Shown: positions 9,547 to 19,581 of the stretch, in pieces | Numbering within the stretch: position 1 is the stretch's first letter | How the letters are laid out: each line of letters begins with the position of its first letter | Assembly: GCF_900113835.1 (NCBI RefSeq) | Contig: NZ_FOQV01000003.1 | Coordinates: forward strand, 372,001-436,000 | Direction: 5' to 3' | Source of the DNA: Allobosea sp. OK403 | GTDB lineage: Bacteria > Pseudomonadota > Alphaproteobacteria > Rhizobiales > Beijerinckiaceae | Length of the DNA: 64,000 bases | The notes under the pieces: generated by a model | Databases searched by the model: none | The model's input: the letters and a program-made list of their open reading frames with translations, nothing else | Told to the model about the DNA's origin: nothing | Position numbers and translations under genes: made by a program

Positions 9547-12117
9547 ATGGCGTTGCAGGGCCGATCACCGTCGACGCGCGTGAAAGCGGAGCGGCGCAAC
9601 GCTCTGCTGGCCGGTTATCGCCCGCTGCCGGGCGCCTATGACGAGTTCATGGCGCAGGATGGCAGCATCCGCCCGCATTGGGAGCCGTTCCTGACGGAAT
9701 GGAGCGCGCTCTCGCAGGACGAGCTCAGCCAGCGCTTCGGCCTCGCCGATCGCCATGTCCGCGACACCGGCGTCTCCTACCGCGTCCATGGCGATATCGA
9801 CGAGCGCGATCCGCAGGCCGGCGAGCGCGCCTGGCCGCTGAGCCATGTGCCATTGGTGATGACCGGCGCGGAGTGGCAGACCATCGCGGCCGGGGTCGCG
9901 CAGCGCGCGCAATTGCTGGCCTCATTGCTCGACGACATCTACGGCCCCGGCGAAATGGTCGCGAAAGGCCTGCTCCCGGCGGCTGTCGTCACGGGAAGCC
10001 CGGACTATCTGCGCCCGCTCCACGACGCGCCGGATGGCGGCTCCCTGCAGCTCTACGCCGCCGACCTCGGCCGCGGGCCGGACGGGCGCTGGTGGGTGCT
10101 GGGCGACCGCGCCCAGGCGCCGTCGGGCGCCGGCTACGCGCTGGAGAACCGGCTGGCGCTGGCGCGCGCCTTTCCAGACCTGTTTCGGACGATGAACATC
10201 GAGCGGCTCGCCACCTTCTTCCAGGGCTTCCGCGCCGGGCTCGTCGCCAAGTCCAGGCGCGTCGAGCCGCGCATCTGCCTGCTGACGCCCGGGCCGATGA
10301 ACGAGAGTTATTTCGAGCAGGCCTATCTCGCGCGCTATCTCGGGTTCCTGCTCGTCGAGGGCGGCGACCTGATGATGCGCGACGGCCGCATCCATGTCCG
10401 TACCATCGCCGGCCCCAAGCGCGCCGACGTGATCTGGCGGCGCATTGACGGCGATTTCTCCGATCCGCTTGAACTGAATGCGCGCTCGGCGCTGGGCGTG
10501 GCGGGGCTCGTGCAGGCGGTGCGCCAGGGCCATGTCCATGTCGCCAATGGGCTCGGTTCCGGCGTCGTCGAGGCGCGCGCGCTGATGAGCTTCCTGCCCA
10601 AATTGGGCAAGCAGCTTCTCGGCGAGGAGATGATTTTGCCCAATGTCGCGACCTGGTGGTGCGGCCAGCCGCGCGAGCGCGCCGCCGTGCTCGACCGCTT
10701 GGACGAGATGAGCATCGCGCCGGCCTTCCGCTCCGCCGGGAGCGGGCTCGACAGTGATCCGATCCTGGCGGGAGAACTGCCGGCGGCCGAGCGTGCCGCC
10801 TTGCGGGCACGGATCGAGGCGCGCGGGATGGATTATGTCGGCCAGGAGGTGGTGCGGCTCTCGACCATGCCGGTCTTCCAGAACGGCCATTTGCAGCCGC
10901 ACCCTGTCACCTTGCGCGTCTTCGCAGCCGCCACGCCCGATGGCTGGAAGGTCATGCCCGGCGGTTTCTGCCGCATTTCCGACGAGCCCGATGCCCGCGC
11001 CGTCAGCATGCGCAGCGGCGTGCGCTCCAGCGATGTCTGGGTCACCTCGGATACGCCGGTCGAGCAGGTCAGCCTGTTGCCCACCGGCGACCGCATCGCG
11101 ATCCGCCGCGTCGTCGGAACCTTGCCGAGCCGCGCCGCCGACAACCTGTTCTGGCTCGGGCGCTATCTCGAGCGGACGGAGGCGACACTCCGGCTCGTGC
11201 GCGCTTTGCTCGGCCGCCTGATCGACGCCGACACGACCAATCCCGCCCGGCCCGACACAGTGCGCCGCCTTGCCAATCTCCTGGTCGCCTGGGGCGCGGC
11301 ACCTGCGGCCAAAGCCGCGACAGGGAGAGGCGCGGCAGCCCGCAATCTCGCTGGTGCCAAGGGCTCGCCGGTTCTGGCGCAGGCGACCTCCGCGCTCTAT
11401 GACGCGGCCGAATACGGCTCGGCCCGCGCCAATGTCGGCGAGGCGCGGCGCACTGCCTCTGTCATCCGCGAGCGGCTTTCGATCGACGCCTGGCGGCTGT
11501 TCGGCGATCTGCAGCGTCAGCTGACGCTTGAGCCCGGACGGCAGCCCAGCGAAGGCGAAGTTTACGAGGTTGCCGATCGCGCCTTGAAGACGCTCGCCGC
11601 CTTCTCCGGCCTGAGCCAGGAGAACATGGTGCGCGGCGCGGGCTGGCGCTTCCTCGACATTGGCCGGCGACTGGAGCGCGGCATCGCGACCTGCCGCTTC
11701 GCCCGCCATTTCGCCGAGACGACGGCCCAGAGCGACGGCCTCGACGCCCTGCTCGACCTGACCGATTCACAGATCACCTACCGCTCGCGCTACATGCTCG
11801 GCGCGAGCCTGCAGCCGGTGCTCGATCTGGTCATGCTCGACCCTTATAATCCTCGCTCCGTCGCCTTCCAGGTCGATCGCCTCGACATCGAGATCGCGCA
11901 TCTTCCGTCGCTGACGGAGGACGGCATGCTGGAAGCGCCGCGCCGGCTCGTGCTGAAGCTTGCGGCCGAATGCCGGACATCGGAGGCGAGCCGGCTCGAC
12001 CGCACCAGCATCCTGCTATTCGAGCAATTGCTGATGGGGCTGTCGAGCGCGATCGCCGACCGCTACTTCCTCCAGAACAGCGGGCCGGAAGGCTCGAGGC
12101 TGACAGGCATCGCGTGA
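9547..12117 (+). CDS. Circularly permuted ATP-grasp protein fused to an alpha-E domain
   Basis: This 856-residue protein has two parts. Residues about 80-490 are a circularly permuted ATP-grasp type 2 domain (former DUF404/DUF407), recognisable from YLRPLHDAP, WWVLGDRAQAPSGAGYALEN, LTPGPMNESYFEQAYLARYL and the VANGLGSGVVEARAL region. Residues about 530-840 are the helical alpha-E (DUF403) domain, with its ADNLFWLGRYLERTEATLR start. In many bacteria these are two adjacent genes; here they are fused. Such proteins are predicted to form amide bonds using ATP. The neighbours on both sides encode transglutaminase-like enzymes and the operon is tight, which supports one pathway. No product is known to me. 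Confidence 0.9.
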   Translation: MALQGRSPSTRVKAERRNALLAGYRPLPGAYDEFMAQDGSIRPHWEPFLTEWSALSQDELSQRFGLADRHVRDTGVSYRVHGDIDERDPQAGERAWPLSHVPLVMTGAEWQTIAAGVAQRAQLLASLLDDIYGPGEMVAKGLLPAAVVTGSPDYLRPLHDAPDGGSLQLYAADLGRGPDGRWWVLGDRAQAPSGAGYALENRLALARAFPDLFRTMNIERLATFFQGFRAGLVAKSRRVEPRICLLTPGPMNESYFEQAYLARYLGFLLVEGGDLMMRDGRIHVRTIAGPKRADVIWRRIDGDFSDPLELNARSALGVAGLVQAVRQGHVHVANGLGSGVVEARALMSFLPKLGKQLLGEEMILPNVATWWCGQPRERAAVLDRLDEMSIAPAFRSAGSGLDSDPILAGELPAAERAALRARIEARGMDYVGQEVVRLSTMPVFQNGHLQPHPVTLRVFAAATPDGWKVMPGGFCRISDEPDARAVSMRSGVRSSDVWVTSDTPVEQVSLLPTGDRIAIRRVVGTLPSRAADNLFWLGRYLERTEATLRLVRALLGRLIDADTTNPARPDTVRRLANLLVAWGAAPAAKAATGRGAAARNLAGAKGSPVLAQATSALYDAAEYGSARANVGEARRTASVIRERLSIDAWRLFGDLQRQLTLEPGRQPSEGEVYEVADRALKTLAAFSGLSQENMVRGAGWRFLDIGRRLERGIATCRFARHFAETTAQSDGLDALLDLTDSQITYRSRYMLGASLQPVLDLVMLDPYNPRSVAFQVDRLDIEIAHLPSLTEDGMLEAPRRLVLKLAAECRTSEASRLDRTSILLFEQLLMGLSSAIADRYFLQNSGPEGSRLTGIA

Positions 12118-12992
12118 TCTACGACGTTCGTCACCTGACCACCTACGGCTATAGCCGTCCGGTGCCTTTCGCGCGTTGCATCCTGCGCCTTCTGCCGCGT
12201 AACGATGGCGGCCAGACGGTGAGGAGGAGCGAGCTCGTCGTGACGCCGCGCCCGGCCGAGCGCATCGACGGGATCTGCTTCTTCGGCAACCAGATGACGA
12301 CGCTGACGATCTCCAAGGCTCATCGCGAATTGAAGGTCGAGATGCGCGCCCGCGTTGAGGTCAACCGGCCCGCGCCACCCTTTCCGGGCCTGACCCGGCA
12401 TTGGGAGGAGGTCGGCGCGCTGGCCCTGGCCTCGACGAGCCTCGCCCCCGATTCCCCGACGCACCACCTCTATCCGAGCCGGCTGGTGCCTGCAGTGAGC
12501 GAGGTCGTCGACTATGCCCGCAAGAGCTTTTCGCCGCTGCGGCCGGTGCTGGAGGCGGCTTCCGAGCTGATGGCGCGCATCCGTGCCGACTTCACCTACG
12601 ACCCTGATGCGACCGAGGTTACGACGCCGCTGGCCGAGGCCTTCCGCCAACGCCACGGCGTCTGCCAGGATTTTGCGCATATCATGATCGCCGGCCTGCG
12701 CGGGCTCGGCCTGCCCGCCGCCTATGTCAGCGGCTATATCCGCACAATCCCGCCGCCGGGCCAGAAGCGTCTCGAGGGCTCGGATGCGAGCCATGCCTGG
12801 GTCATGCTCTGGTGTGGACCGGAGACCGGCTGGGTCGGGCTCGACCCGACCAATGACCTGATCGTCGCCGACGACCACATCGTCACCGCCTTCGGCCGCG
12901 ACTATGCCGATGTCTCGCCGCTCGACGGCGTGCTGATCGGGCCCGGATCGCAGAAGGTCGGCGTCGCTGTCGACGTCATCCCCATCGGATGA
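12114..12992 (+). CDS. Transglutaminase-like protein, third gene of the ATP-grasp cluster
   Basis: This 292-residue protein has a transglutaminase N-terminal domain (IYDVRHLTTYGYSRPV) and a transglutaminase-like core. The triad is Cys184 (HGVCQDFAH), His227 (SHAW) and Asp244 (GLDPT). The start is a GTG at 12114 that overlaps the stop of the ATP-grasp gene as GTGA, which implies translational coupling. The longer open frame beginning at 11970 lies inside the upstream gene and is not family-like. In predicted amidoligase clusters such enzymes are thought to cleave or rearrange peptide bonds made by the ligases (inference from genomic context in the literature). Confidence 0.92.
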   Translation: MIYDVRHLTTYGYSRPVPFARCILRLLPRNDGGQTVRRSELVVTPRPAERIDGICFFGNQMTTLTISKAHRELKVEMRARVEVNRPAPPFPGLTRHWEEVGALALASTSLAPDSPTHHLYPSRLVPAVSEVVDYARKSFSPLRPVLEAASELMARIRADFTYDPDATEVTTPLAEAFRQRHGVCQDFAHIMIAGLRGLGLPAAYVSGYIRTIPPPGQKRLEGSDASHAWVMLWCGPETGWVGLDPTNDLIVADDHIVTAFGRDYADVSPLDGVLIGPGSQKVGVAVDVIPIG

Positions 12993-13039
12993 TCCAGCCC
13001 GCCGTCAGGCACGGCCTGGAGGAGGCTCTTTCCAGAAGT

Positions 13040-13055
13040 TAGTTGCTATGGCAAC
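13040..13055. promoter_or_regulatory. Candidate operator upstream of pobA
   Basis: AGTTGC-TATG-GCAACT is a perfect 6-bp inverted repeat with a 4-base spacer, 87 bases before the pobA start in the 150-base spacer. Its form suits MarR-family regulators, which often control aromatic acid genes. No regulator gene is adjacent. Confidence 0.45.
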
Positions 13056-13130
13056 TTATCTGCCGCCGCGCCGCCGGCCATTCGCGATGCGCCCCGTTCC
13101 AGAGGGCGCTCGCGCCGGGCAGCGCCATGA

Positions 13131-14315
<1,185 letters not shown>

Positions 14316-14356
14316 TTTTCAGGCCGCCTACTGACTTCCAGGCCGCCGACTGAGCC

Positions 14357-14713
14357 TCAGGCCGCGGCCTCCGCATCAGCCGACGGCATCACATGCTCCT
14401 CGCCCCAGGCCCTGAGCGCCATGATGACCGGCTCCAGCGTCCGGCCCTTGGCCGAGAGGCTGTATTCGACGCGCGGCGGCACCTCGGCAAAGACGACGCG
14501 GACAATGAGGCCGTCCGCCTCCAGCTCGCGCAGCTGGGCGGTCAGCATGCGTTGCGTCACGCCGGGAACGCTGCGGCGAATGGCGTTGAAGCGCAGCGTG
14601 CCACCGAGCAGATGGTAGAGCACGATCCCCTTCCACTTGCCTCCGATCAGGCCCAGGGCGGCTTCCACAGGGCAGGCCGGAGAGTTGAACGGCTTCAGGA
14701 AACGAGGCGGCAT
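14357..14713 (-). CDS. HxlR-family winged-helix transcriptional regulator
   Basis: This 118-residue regulator matches the HxlR type: CPVEAALGLIGGKWKGIVLY, then LRFNAIRRSVPGVTQRMLTAQLREL as the recognition region, and a wing ending in EYSLSAKGRTL. Cys14 in the SPACPVE motif is the conserved N-terminal cysteine used for redox or quinone sensing in several characterised members (known for YodB and HypR). I chose the ATG at 14713 because upstream in-frame codons overlap the divergent promoter. It faces the quinone oxidoreductase-like gene and probably represses it and itself in response to oxidants (inference). Confidence 0.88.
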   Translation of the reverse strand: MPPRFLKPFNSPACPVEAALGLIGGKWKGIVLYHLLGGTLRFNAIRRSVPGVTQRMLTAQLRELEADGLIVRVVFAEVPPRVEYSLSAKGRTLEPVIMALRAWGEEHVMPSADAEAAA

Positions 14714-14716
14714 GAC

Positions 14717-14734
14717 AGTATCCTTTTCGATACT
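14717..14734. promoter_or_regulatory. Candidate HxlR operator in a divergent promoter
   Basis: AGTATC-CTTTTC-GATACT forms a perfect 6-bp inverted repeat 4 bases upstream of the HxlR start and 80 bases upstream of the oxidoreductase start. Its position suits autorepression and control of the divergent gene. Confidence 0.5.
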
Positions 14735-14814
14735 ATATGCGAAAATTGTGCGTTCTTGCACAGCCTGTTTGTAAGGCGCATCTCGCCTGCATCGCAACGC
14801 AGGAGACAAAAGCT

Positions 14815-15828
14815 ATGCGCGCCATCGGCTATCGTGAACCGCAGCCCATCAGCTCGGAAACCAGCCTGATCGATCTCGACCTGCCCATGCCCGTCGCGGC
14901 CGGGCGCGACCTGCTGGTCGAAGTGAAGGCCGTGTCGGTCAACCCGGTCGACACCAAGGTCCGCAAGAATGCGCGCCCGGCTGAGGGCGAGGTGCGCGTG
15001 CTGGGCTGGGATGCAGCCGGCGTCGTCAAGGCGGTCGGCCCCGATGTGAAGGCTTTCAAGCCGGGCGACGCCGTGTTCTATGCCGGCGCGATCGACCGTC
15101 CTGGCTCCAATGCCGAGTTCCAGCTGGTCGACGAGCGCATCGTCGGCATCAAGCCCGCCAGCCTGAGCTTCGCGGAAGCCGCCGCCCTGCCACTAACCGC
15201 GATCACGGCCTGGGAAGCCCTGTTCGACCGGATCAAGATCGCGGATGCGGTTCCAGGCGCGGCGAAGGCCCTGCTGATCGTCGGCGGGGCCGGCGGCGTC
15301 GGCTCGATCGCGATTCAGCTGGCGCGGCAACTGACGGACCTCACCGTGATCGCCACCGCCTCGCGGCCGGAGACGCAGGCCTGGGCTCGCGCGCTTGGCG
15401 CCCAGCACGTCATCGACCACGGCAAGCCGCTTGCCGCAGAAGTCGAGGCGCTGCGGATCGGCGCGCCCGGCCTCGTCTTCGTCACCACCCATACGCTCGA
15501 CCATCTGCCGGAGATCATCAAACTGATCGCGCCGCAGGGCCGGATTGCAGTGATCGACGATGCTCCGGCGCTGGATGTCATGCCGCTGAAGGGCAAGAGC
15601 CTGTCGCTGCATTGGGAGATGATGTTCGCCCGCTCGCTGCACCAGACCGCCGACATGCAGGCGCAGGGCGATCTGCTCAACGAGGTCTCCCGGCTCGTCG
15701 ATGCCGGCAAGATCCGCACCACGCTGACCGAAACCTTCGGGACGATCAATGCAAGCAATCTCAAGCGGGCCCACGCCCTGATCGAGACCAACCGCGCCAA
15801 GGGCAAGATCGTGCTGGAAGGATTCTGA
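14815..15828 (+). CDS. Quinone oxidoreductase-like medium-chain dehydrogenase
   Basis: This 337-residue MDR-superfamily protein has an N-terminal GroES-like domain (residues about 25-115) and an NADPH-binding Rossmann domain with IVGGAGGVGSIAIQLARQL near residue 150. The structural and catalytic zinc cysteines of alcohol dehydrogenases are not visible, so it resembles the zinc-free quinone or enone reductases often called zinc-binding alcohol dehydrogenase family. A clear AGGAGA ribosome site lies 8 bases before ATG 14815. The divergent HxlR gene suggests electrophile- or quinone-inducible expression. Confidence 0.88.
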   Translation: MRAIGYREPQPISSETSLIDLDLPMPVAAGRDLLVEVKAVSVNPVDTKVRKNARPAEGEVRVLGWDAAGVVKAVGPDVKAFKPGDAVFYAGAIDRPGSNAEFQLVDERIVGIKPASLSFAEAAALPLTAITAWEALFDRIKIADAVPGAAKALLIVGGAGGVGSIAIQLARQLTDLTVIATASRPETQAWARALGAQHVIDHGKPLAAEVEALRIGAPGLVFVTTHTLDHLPEIIKLIAPQGRIAVIDDAPALDVMPLKGKSLSLHWEMMFARSLHQTADMQAQGDLLNEVSRLVDAGKIRTTLTETFGTINASNLKRAHALIETNRAKGKIVLEGF

Positions 15829-15839
15829 CGCTAACAGCT

Positions 15840-15892
15840 AGAGCATTGCTCCTGCGAAAAACCGAAACCCACTTTTTCGCGGCATGCTCTGC
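15840..15892. repeat. Diverged family A repeat, hairpin 1
   Basis: TAGAGCATTGCTCCTGCGAAAAACCG pairs with CACTTTTTCGCGGCATGCTC. It lies between convergent genes and may act as a bidirectional transcript end. Confidence 0.55.
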
Positions 15893-15908
15893 GCCACTCA
15901 AGCGCCAG

Positions 15909-17720
15909 TCAGATGCCGGTCAGGTCGCGGCTCTGCCGATCGAGCTCGGCGTTGTAGCGGCGCAAGGCGAATTGCTCGGTAAGCAGACCGAGGACCCGCA
16001 GGGTTTCGCGGCCGTCGACGACGACGAGCTCCTCGGTCTGCGAGGTCGCGAATAAGCTGGCGGCCTCGCGGATGTTCATATGGGGCAAGAGGATATCCTT
16101 GCGATTGCGGGCGAGCTCCGCAATCGTCTCGACCGCGACATCGGCGCCATAGGCATCGGCGACGAGGACGATACCGGTATAACGCCCCAGTTCATCGACG
16201 AGCACAGCGCGCTGATTGGCGCCGAGCGGGAAATCGCGCCGGAACTGCTCCAGCGTCTGGGTCGCGGGCACGGTGCGCACATCCCGACGCATCATCCGGC
16301 CGACGCTCAGCTCCCGCATCCAGCCGATATCGGCGGCGCTGCGGATGGTTTCGCCGCGTAGATGGAAGCGCCAGGTGGCGAAAGAGTAGCCGAAGGTCCG
16401 GCGCACCGTCATCGAGGACAGGACGGACGCTGCGAGCACCGCGACCGTGAGCGGCAGGCTGCCCGTCGTCTCCAGCGCCAGGAACGACATCGTCAATGGC
16501 CCCCCGACGACCGCGGTGGCCATCGCGCTCATGCCGATGACGGCGATGACCACAGAGGGCGTCTGCAGGCCGAAGCCGGTGATCCAGATCACGGCGATGA
16601 GTTTTCCAAACATCGCGCCGATGAACAGCGAAGCGAAGAAAAGACCGCCGCGAAAGCCGGAGCCGATCGAGATCGCCGATGCCAGCGACTTCAGCACGAT
16701 CAGCAGGACGAGAAAGCCCGCCGGATAATAGGCATCGAAGCCGACATGCAGCGCCGAATGGCCGGACGAGAGGACGGCCGGCGTCACCAGCGCCATCAAC
16801 CCGACGAGCAGGCCGCCGACCGCAGGCCGCAGCGCCAGCGGAATCCGGCTGCGGCGGAACAGGCTCTCGGCGAGCGCGACGCCGCGCATCAGCACGATGC
16901 CGAGACCGGCGCAGAGGATGCCCATGATCATCACCAGCACGTAGTCCGAGCCCGAGAGCGGGCCGGAAAAGCCGAATTGCAAGGTGACGGGGGTGAGGAA
17001 CAGTCTGGTGACGCCGACCGCACAGATCGAGGCGACGACGACGGGCGCCAATGAGCCGACCGTATAGGTCACGATGATCAGCTCGAAGGCATAGAAGGCG
17101 CCGGTCAGGGGCGCGTCGAAGGCGGCTGCGATCGCACCCGCCGTTCCGCAGCCGACCAGCATGCGCAGATCAGCCCGCCGGACACGGAGAAGCCGCCCGA
17201 GGCCCGACGCGAAGGCAGCGCCGCCCTGGGTGTAGCCCGCCTCCATGCCGACAGAGGCGCCAAAGCCGTTCGAGACCATGGTCTGGACCACCAGGATCAG
17301 GCTGTCCTTCAGCGACAGGCGCCCGCCATGGAGCGCATTCGCCTCGACCGGATCAACCACCGTGCCGCGGCCGCGGCTGGCCAGGAGGATACCGATCGCC
17401 CCCATCACCAGACCGCCCAGAACCGGCATGCCGACAGCCCGCAGCGGATCGACGAGGACCGCCCCGCTGACCTCGCCATGACGTGTCGCGAAGAAGGCGG
17501 CATGCAGTGCTTTGGAGACGCCGACCATCGCCGTGACGAGCACCCCCGCCCCGGTCCCGATCAGCGCAGCCAGGAGCACGAGCGAGATGTCGTCGCTGCG
17601 CAGCAGGCGCGGCAGATTGCGCCGGAAGCGAAGATAGGCGGCGCGGCCATTGCGACGGAGGCGCTGCGACCGGGTCCGGCTGGCGGTCCTGATACTGAGG
17701 GTTTCGGCAACGCACGTCAT
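15909..17720 (-). CDS. ClC-family chloride channel/antiporter with C-terminal CBS pair
   Basis: This 603-residue integral membrane protein has about ten helices in residues 45-440 and a cytosolic CBS region from about 475 to 590 (SVGRMMRRDVRTVP onwards). The gating glutamate appears to be kept in GMEAGYTQ, at the place of the usual GREGP. The GSGIP anion-selectivity motif is replaced by GTVVDP, and the GxFxP motif reads GGLFFAS. It is therefore a divergent subfamily whose ion cannot be read from sequence. The start is ATG 17720, with TTG 17723 immediately before it. The gene is monocistronic and converges with the oxidoreductase gene. Confidence 0.88.
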   Translation of the reverse strand: MTCVAETLSIRTASRTRSQRLRRNGRAAYLRFRRNLPRLLRSDDISLVLLAALIGTGAGVLVTAMVGVSKALHAAFFATRHGEVSGAVLVDPLRAVGMPVLGGLVMGAIGILLASRGRGTVVDPVEANALHGGRLSLKDSLILVVQTMVSNGFGASVGMEAGYTQGGAAFASGLGRLLRVRRADLRMLVGCGTAGAIAAAFDAPLTGAFYAFELIIVTYTVGSLAPVVVASICAVGVTRLFLTPVTLQFGFSGPLSGSDYVLVMIMGILCAGLGIVLMRGVALAESLFRRSRIPLALRPAVGGLLVGLMALVTPAVLSSGHSALHVGFDAYYPAGFLVLLIVLKSLASAISIGSGFRGGLFFASLFIGAMFGKLIAVIWITGFGLQTPSVVIAVIGMSAMATAVVGGPLTMSFLALETTGSLPLTVAVLAASVLSSMTVRRTFGYSFATWRFHLRGETIRSAADIGWMRELSVGRMMRRDVRTVPATQTLEQFRRDFPLGANQRAVLVDELGRYTGIVLVADAYGADVAVETIAELARNRKDILLPHMNIREAASLFATSQTEELVVVDGRETLRVLGLLTEQFALRRYNAELDRQSRDLTGI

Positions 17721-17740
17721 CAAAGCACGGCCCGCAGTCT

Positions 17741-17842
17741 AGAGCTATTTCCGACCCAACTGGATCGTTCAATTGCTCTAGCACTTTGTTTTACGCGTTT
17801 TCTTCACGCGAACCGGTAGCCACTTCGCTCGAAAACACTCTA
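17741..17842. repeat. Family B palindromic repeat
   Basis: This unit begins GAGCTATTTCCGACCC, passes through ACTGGATCGTTCAATTGCTC and TTCACGCGAACCGGT, and ends CACTTCGCTCGAAAACACTC. A close copy lies at 50287-50387. The remainder of the spacer up to 17962 shows no gene. Confidence 0.75.
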
Positions 17843-17962
17843 AGGGCGAGACTTCACGGACGGACAGACCGGCGATCCTCAGCCTCGCCGCGCTGTAGGT
17901 TCGGCGCCAGGCCAAGTCAACCCGGCCCAGTCAACCCAGCCAAAACAATCAGGCCGACAGCA

Positions 17963-17993
17963 AAAGGGCCGCACCCGGAAGGTGCGGCCCTTT
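17963..17993 (-). terminator. Intrinsic terminator of the aldehyde dehydrogenase gene
   Basis: A 13-bp stem (AAAGGGCCGCACC / GGTGCGGCCCTTT) with loop CGGAA lies 25 bases beyond the aldehyde dehydrogenase stop. The arms carry A and T runs, so it could work in both directions. Confidence 0.8.
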
Positions 17994-18017
17994 CGCAACG
18001 ATGCACCTTCCGGGGGG

Positions 18018-19463
18018 TTAGGCCAGCGTGTAGGCGGTCTTGACCGTAGTATACATTTCCTTGGCGTAAGCGCCCTGCTCGCGCGGGCCATAGCTTGAGC
18101 CTTTCCGGCCGCCGAAGGGCACGTGGTAGTCGACGCCGGCCGTCGCCAGATTGACCATCACCATACCGGCCTCGCTGTTGCGCTTGAAATGCGTCGCATG
18201 CTTCAGCGAGGTGGTGCAGATGCCGGCCGAGAGGCCGAACTCGGTGTCGTTGGCCAAGGCCAGCGCCTCCTCGTAATCCTTGGCGCGGATGACGTTGGCG
18301 ACGGGGCCGAAGACCTCCTCGCGCGAGATGCGCATGGCGTTAGTCGTCTCGGTGAAGAGGGCCGGCTGGAGATAGAAGCCGGGCGTCTCGCGCTTGAGCA
18401 CTTCGCCGCCCCAGGCGAGCTTGCCGCCCTCGTCCTTGGCGATCTGGATGTATTTCAGATCCTGGTCGAGCTGGCTCTGGTCGACGACCGGGCCGATATG
18501 GGTGCCGCTTTTAAGCGCATCATCGACCACGACGCCCTTCAGGCGTTCGATGCAGGCTTCGACGAAGCGGTCATGAATGCCGGCCTGGACGATCAGGCGC
18601 GAGGAGGCAGTGCAGCGCTGGCCGGTGGAGAAATAAGCGCCGGTGACGGCGGCCTCGACCGCAATCTTGAGGTCGGCGTCGTCCAGCACCACGAGTGGGT
18701 TCTTGCCGCCCATTTCGAGCTGGACCTTCTTCATCGGCGAGGAGGCGATGCAGGCCTCGGCGACCTTGCGGCCGGTCGAGACCGAGCCGGTGAAGGAGAT
18801 CGCATGCACGTCCTTGTGCTGCAGCAGCGCCTGGCCGACGACCGAACCGCGCCCCATGACAAGGTTGAGTACGCCCTTGGGCAGGCCGGCGCGCTGGATG
18901 ATGTCGACTAGGGCCCAGGCCGAGCCCGGCACGAGATCGGCCGGCTTGATGACGACGCAATTGCCAAAGGCCAGCGCCGGCGCGATCTTCCAGGCCGGGA
19001 TCGCGATCGGGAAATTCCATGGCGTGATCATGCCGATGATGCCGACCGGCTCGCGGGTGATTTCGACGCCGACGCCAGGACGCACGGAGGGGATCGCCTC
19101 GCCTGACAAGCGCAGGCACTCGCCGGCGAAGAAGGCGAAGATCTGGCCGGCACGGCCGGCCTCACCGATGCCCTCGGCGAGCGTCTTGCCCTCTTCGCGC
19201 GAGAGCAGGCGGCCGAGTTCCTCCTTACGGGCGAGGATCTCGTCGGACGCCTTCTTCAGGATCTCGTAGCGCTCCTGCGGACCCGAGCGGCTCCAGGCCG
19301 GGAAAGCAGCCTTGGCGGCCGCAATCGCGTCGTTCATCTGCTCGACGGAGCCCTGCGCATACTCGCCGACGACATCATTGGTATTGGACGGATTGATGTT
19401 GCGCGAGGCGTTGCCGGCGCTGGCCCATTCGCCAGCGATCAGGTTCTTGAACATCTCGGTCAT
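18018..19463 (-). CDS. NAD(P)-dependent aldehyde dehydrogenase, probably a semialdehyde dehydrogenase
   Basis: This 481-residue ALDH-superfamily enzyme oxidises an aldehyde to an acid. It shows the N169-region motif TPWNFPIAIPAWK, the cofactor loop FTGSVSTGRKVAE, the general base in LEMGGKNPLVV and the nucleophile Cys in STGQRCTASSRLIV. Overall it resembles alpha-ketoglutaric semialdehyde dehydrogenases of sugar-acid and hydroxyproline pathways, but no pathway partner adjoins it, so the substrate is uncertain. The start is ATG 19463, with GGGAGGCC 6-10 bases upstream. The transcript ends at the hairpin at 17963-17993. Confidence 0.88.
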   Translation of the reverse strand: MTEMFKNLIAGEWASAGNASRNINPSNTNDVVGEYAQGSVEQMNDAIAAAKAAFPAWSRSGPQERYEILKKASDEILARKEELGRLLSREEGKTLAEGIGEAGRAGQIFAFFAGECLRLSGEAIPSVRPGVGVEITREPVGIIGMITPWNFPIAIPAWKIAPALAFGNCVVIKPADLVPGSAWALVDIIQRAGLPKGVLNLVMGRGSVVGQALLQHKDVHAISFTGSVSTGRKVAEACIASSPMKKVQLEMGGKNPLVVLDDADLKIAVEAAVTGAYFSTGQRCTASSRLIVQAGIHDRFVEACIERLKGVVVDDALKSGTHIGPVVDQSQLDQDLKYIQIAKDEGGKLAWGGEVLKRETPGFYLQPALFTETTNAMRISREEVFGPVANVIRAKDYEEALALANDTEFGLSAGICTTSLKHATHFKRNSEAGMVMVNLATAGVDYHVPFGGRKGSSYGPREQGAYAKEMYTTVKTAYTLA

Positions 19464-19581
19464 CTCAGGCCTCCCACGGCGATTATGGATTTCGTGGGTG
19501 GTGGTAACGCCTTTGAGCCGCGAAGGCCAATGCAGCAGTCGCTATCGCTTCAGTCCTTTTGCGCATCATGGGCGAGCGGGG

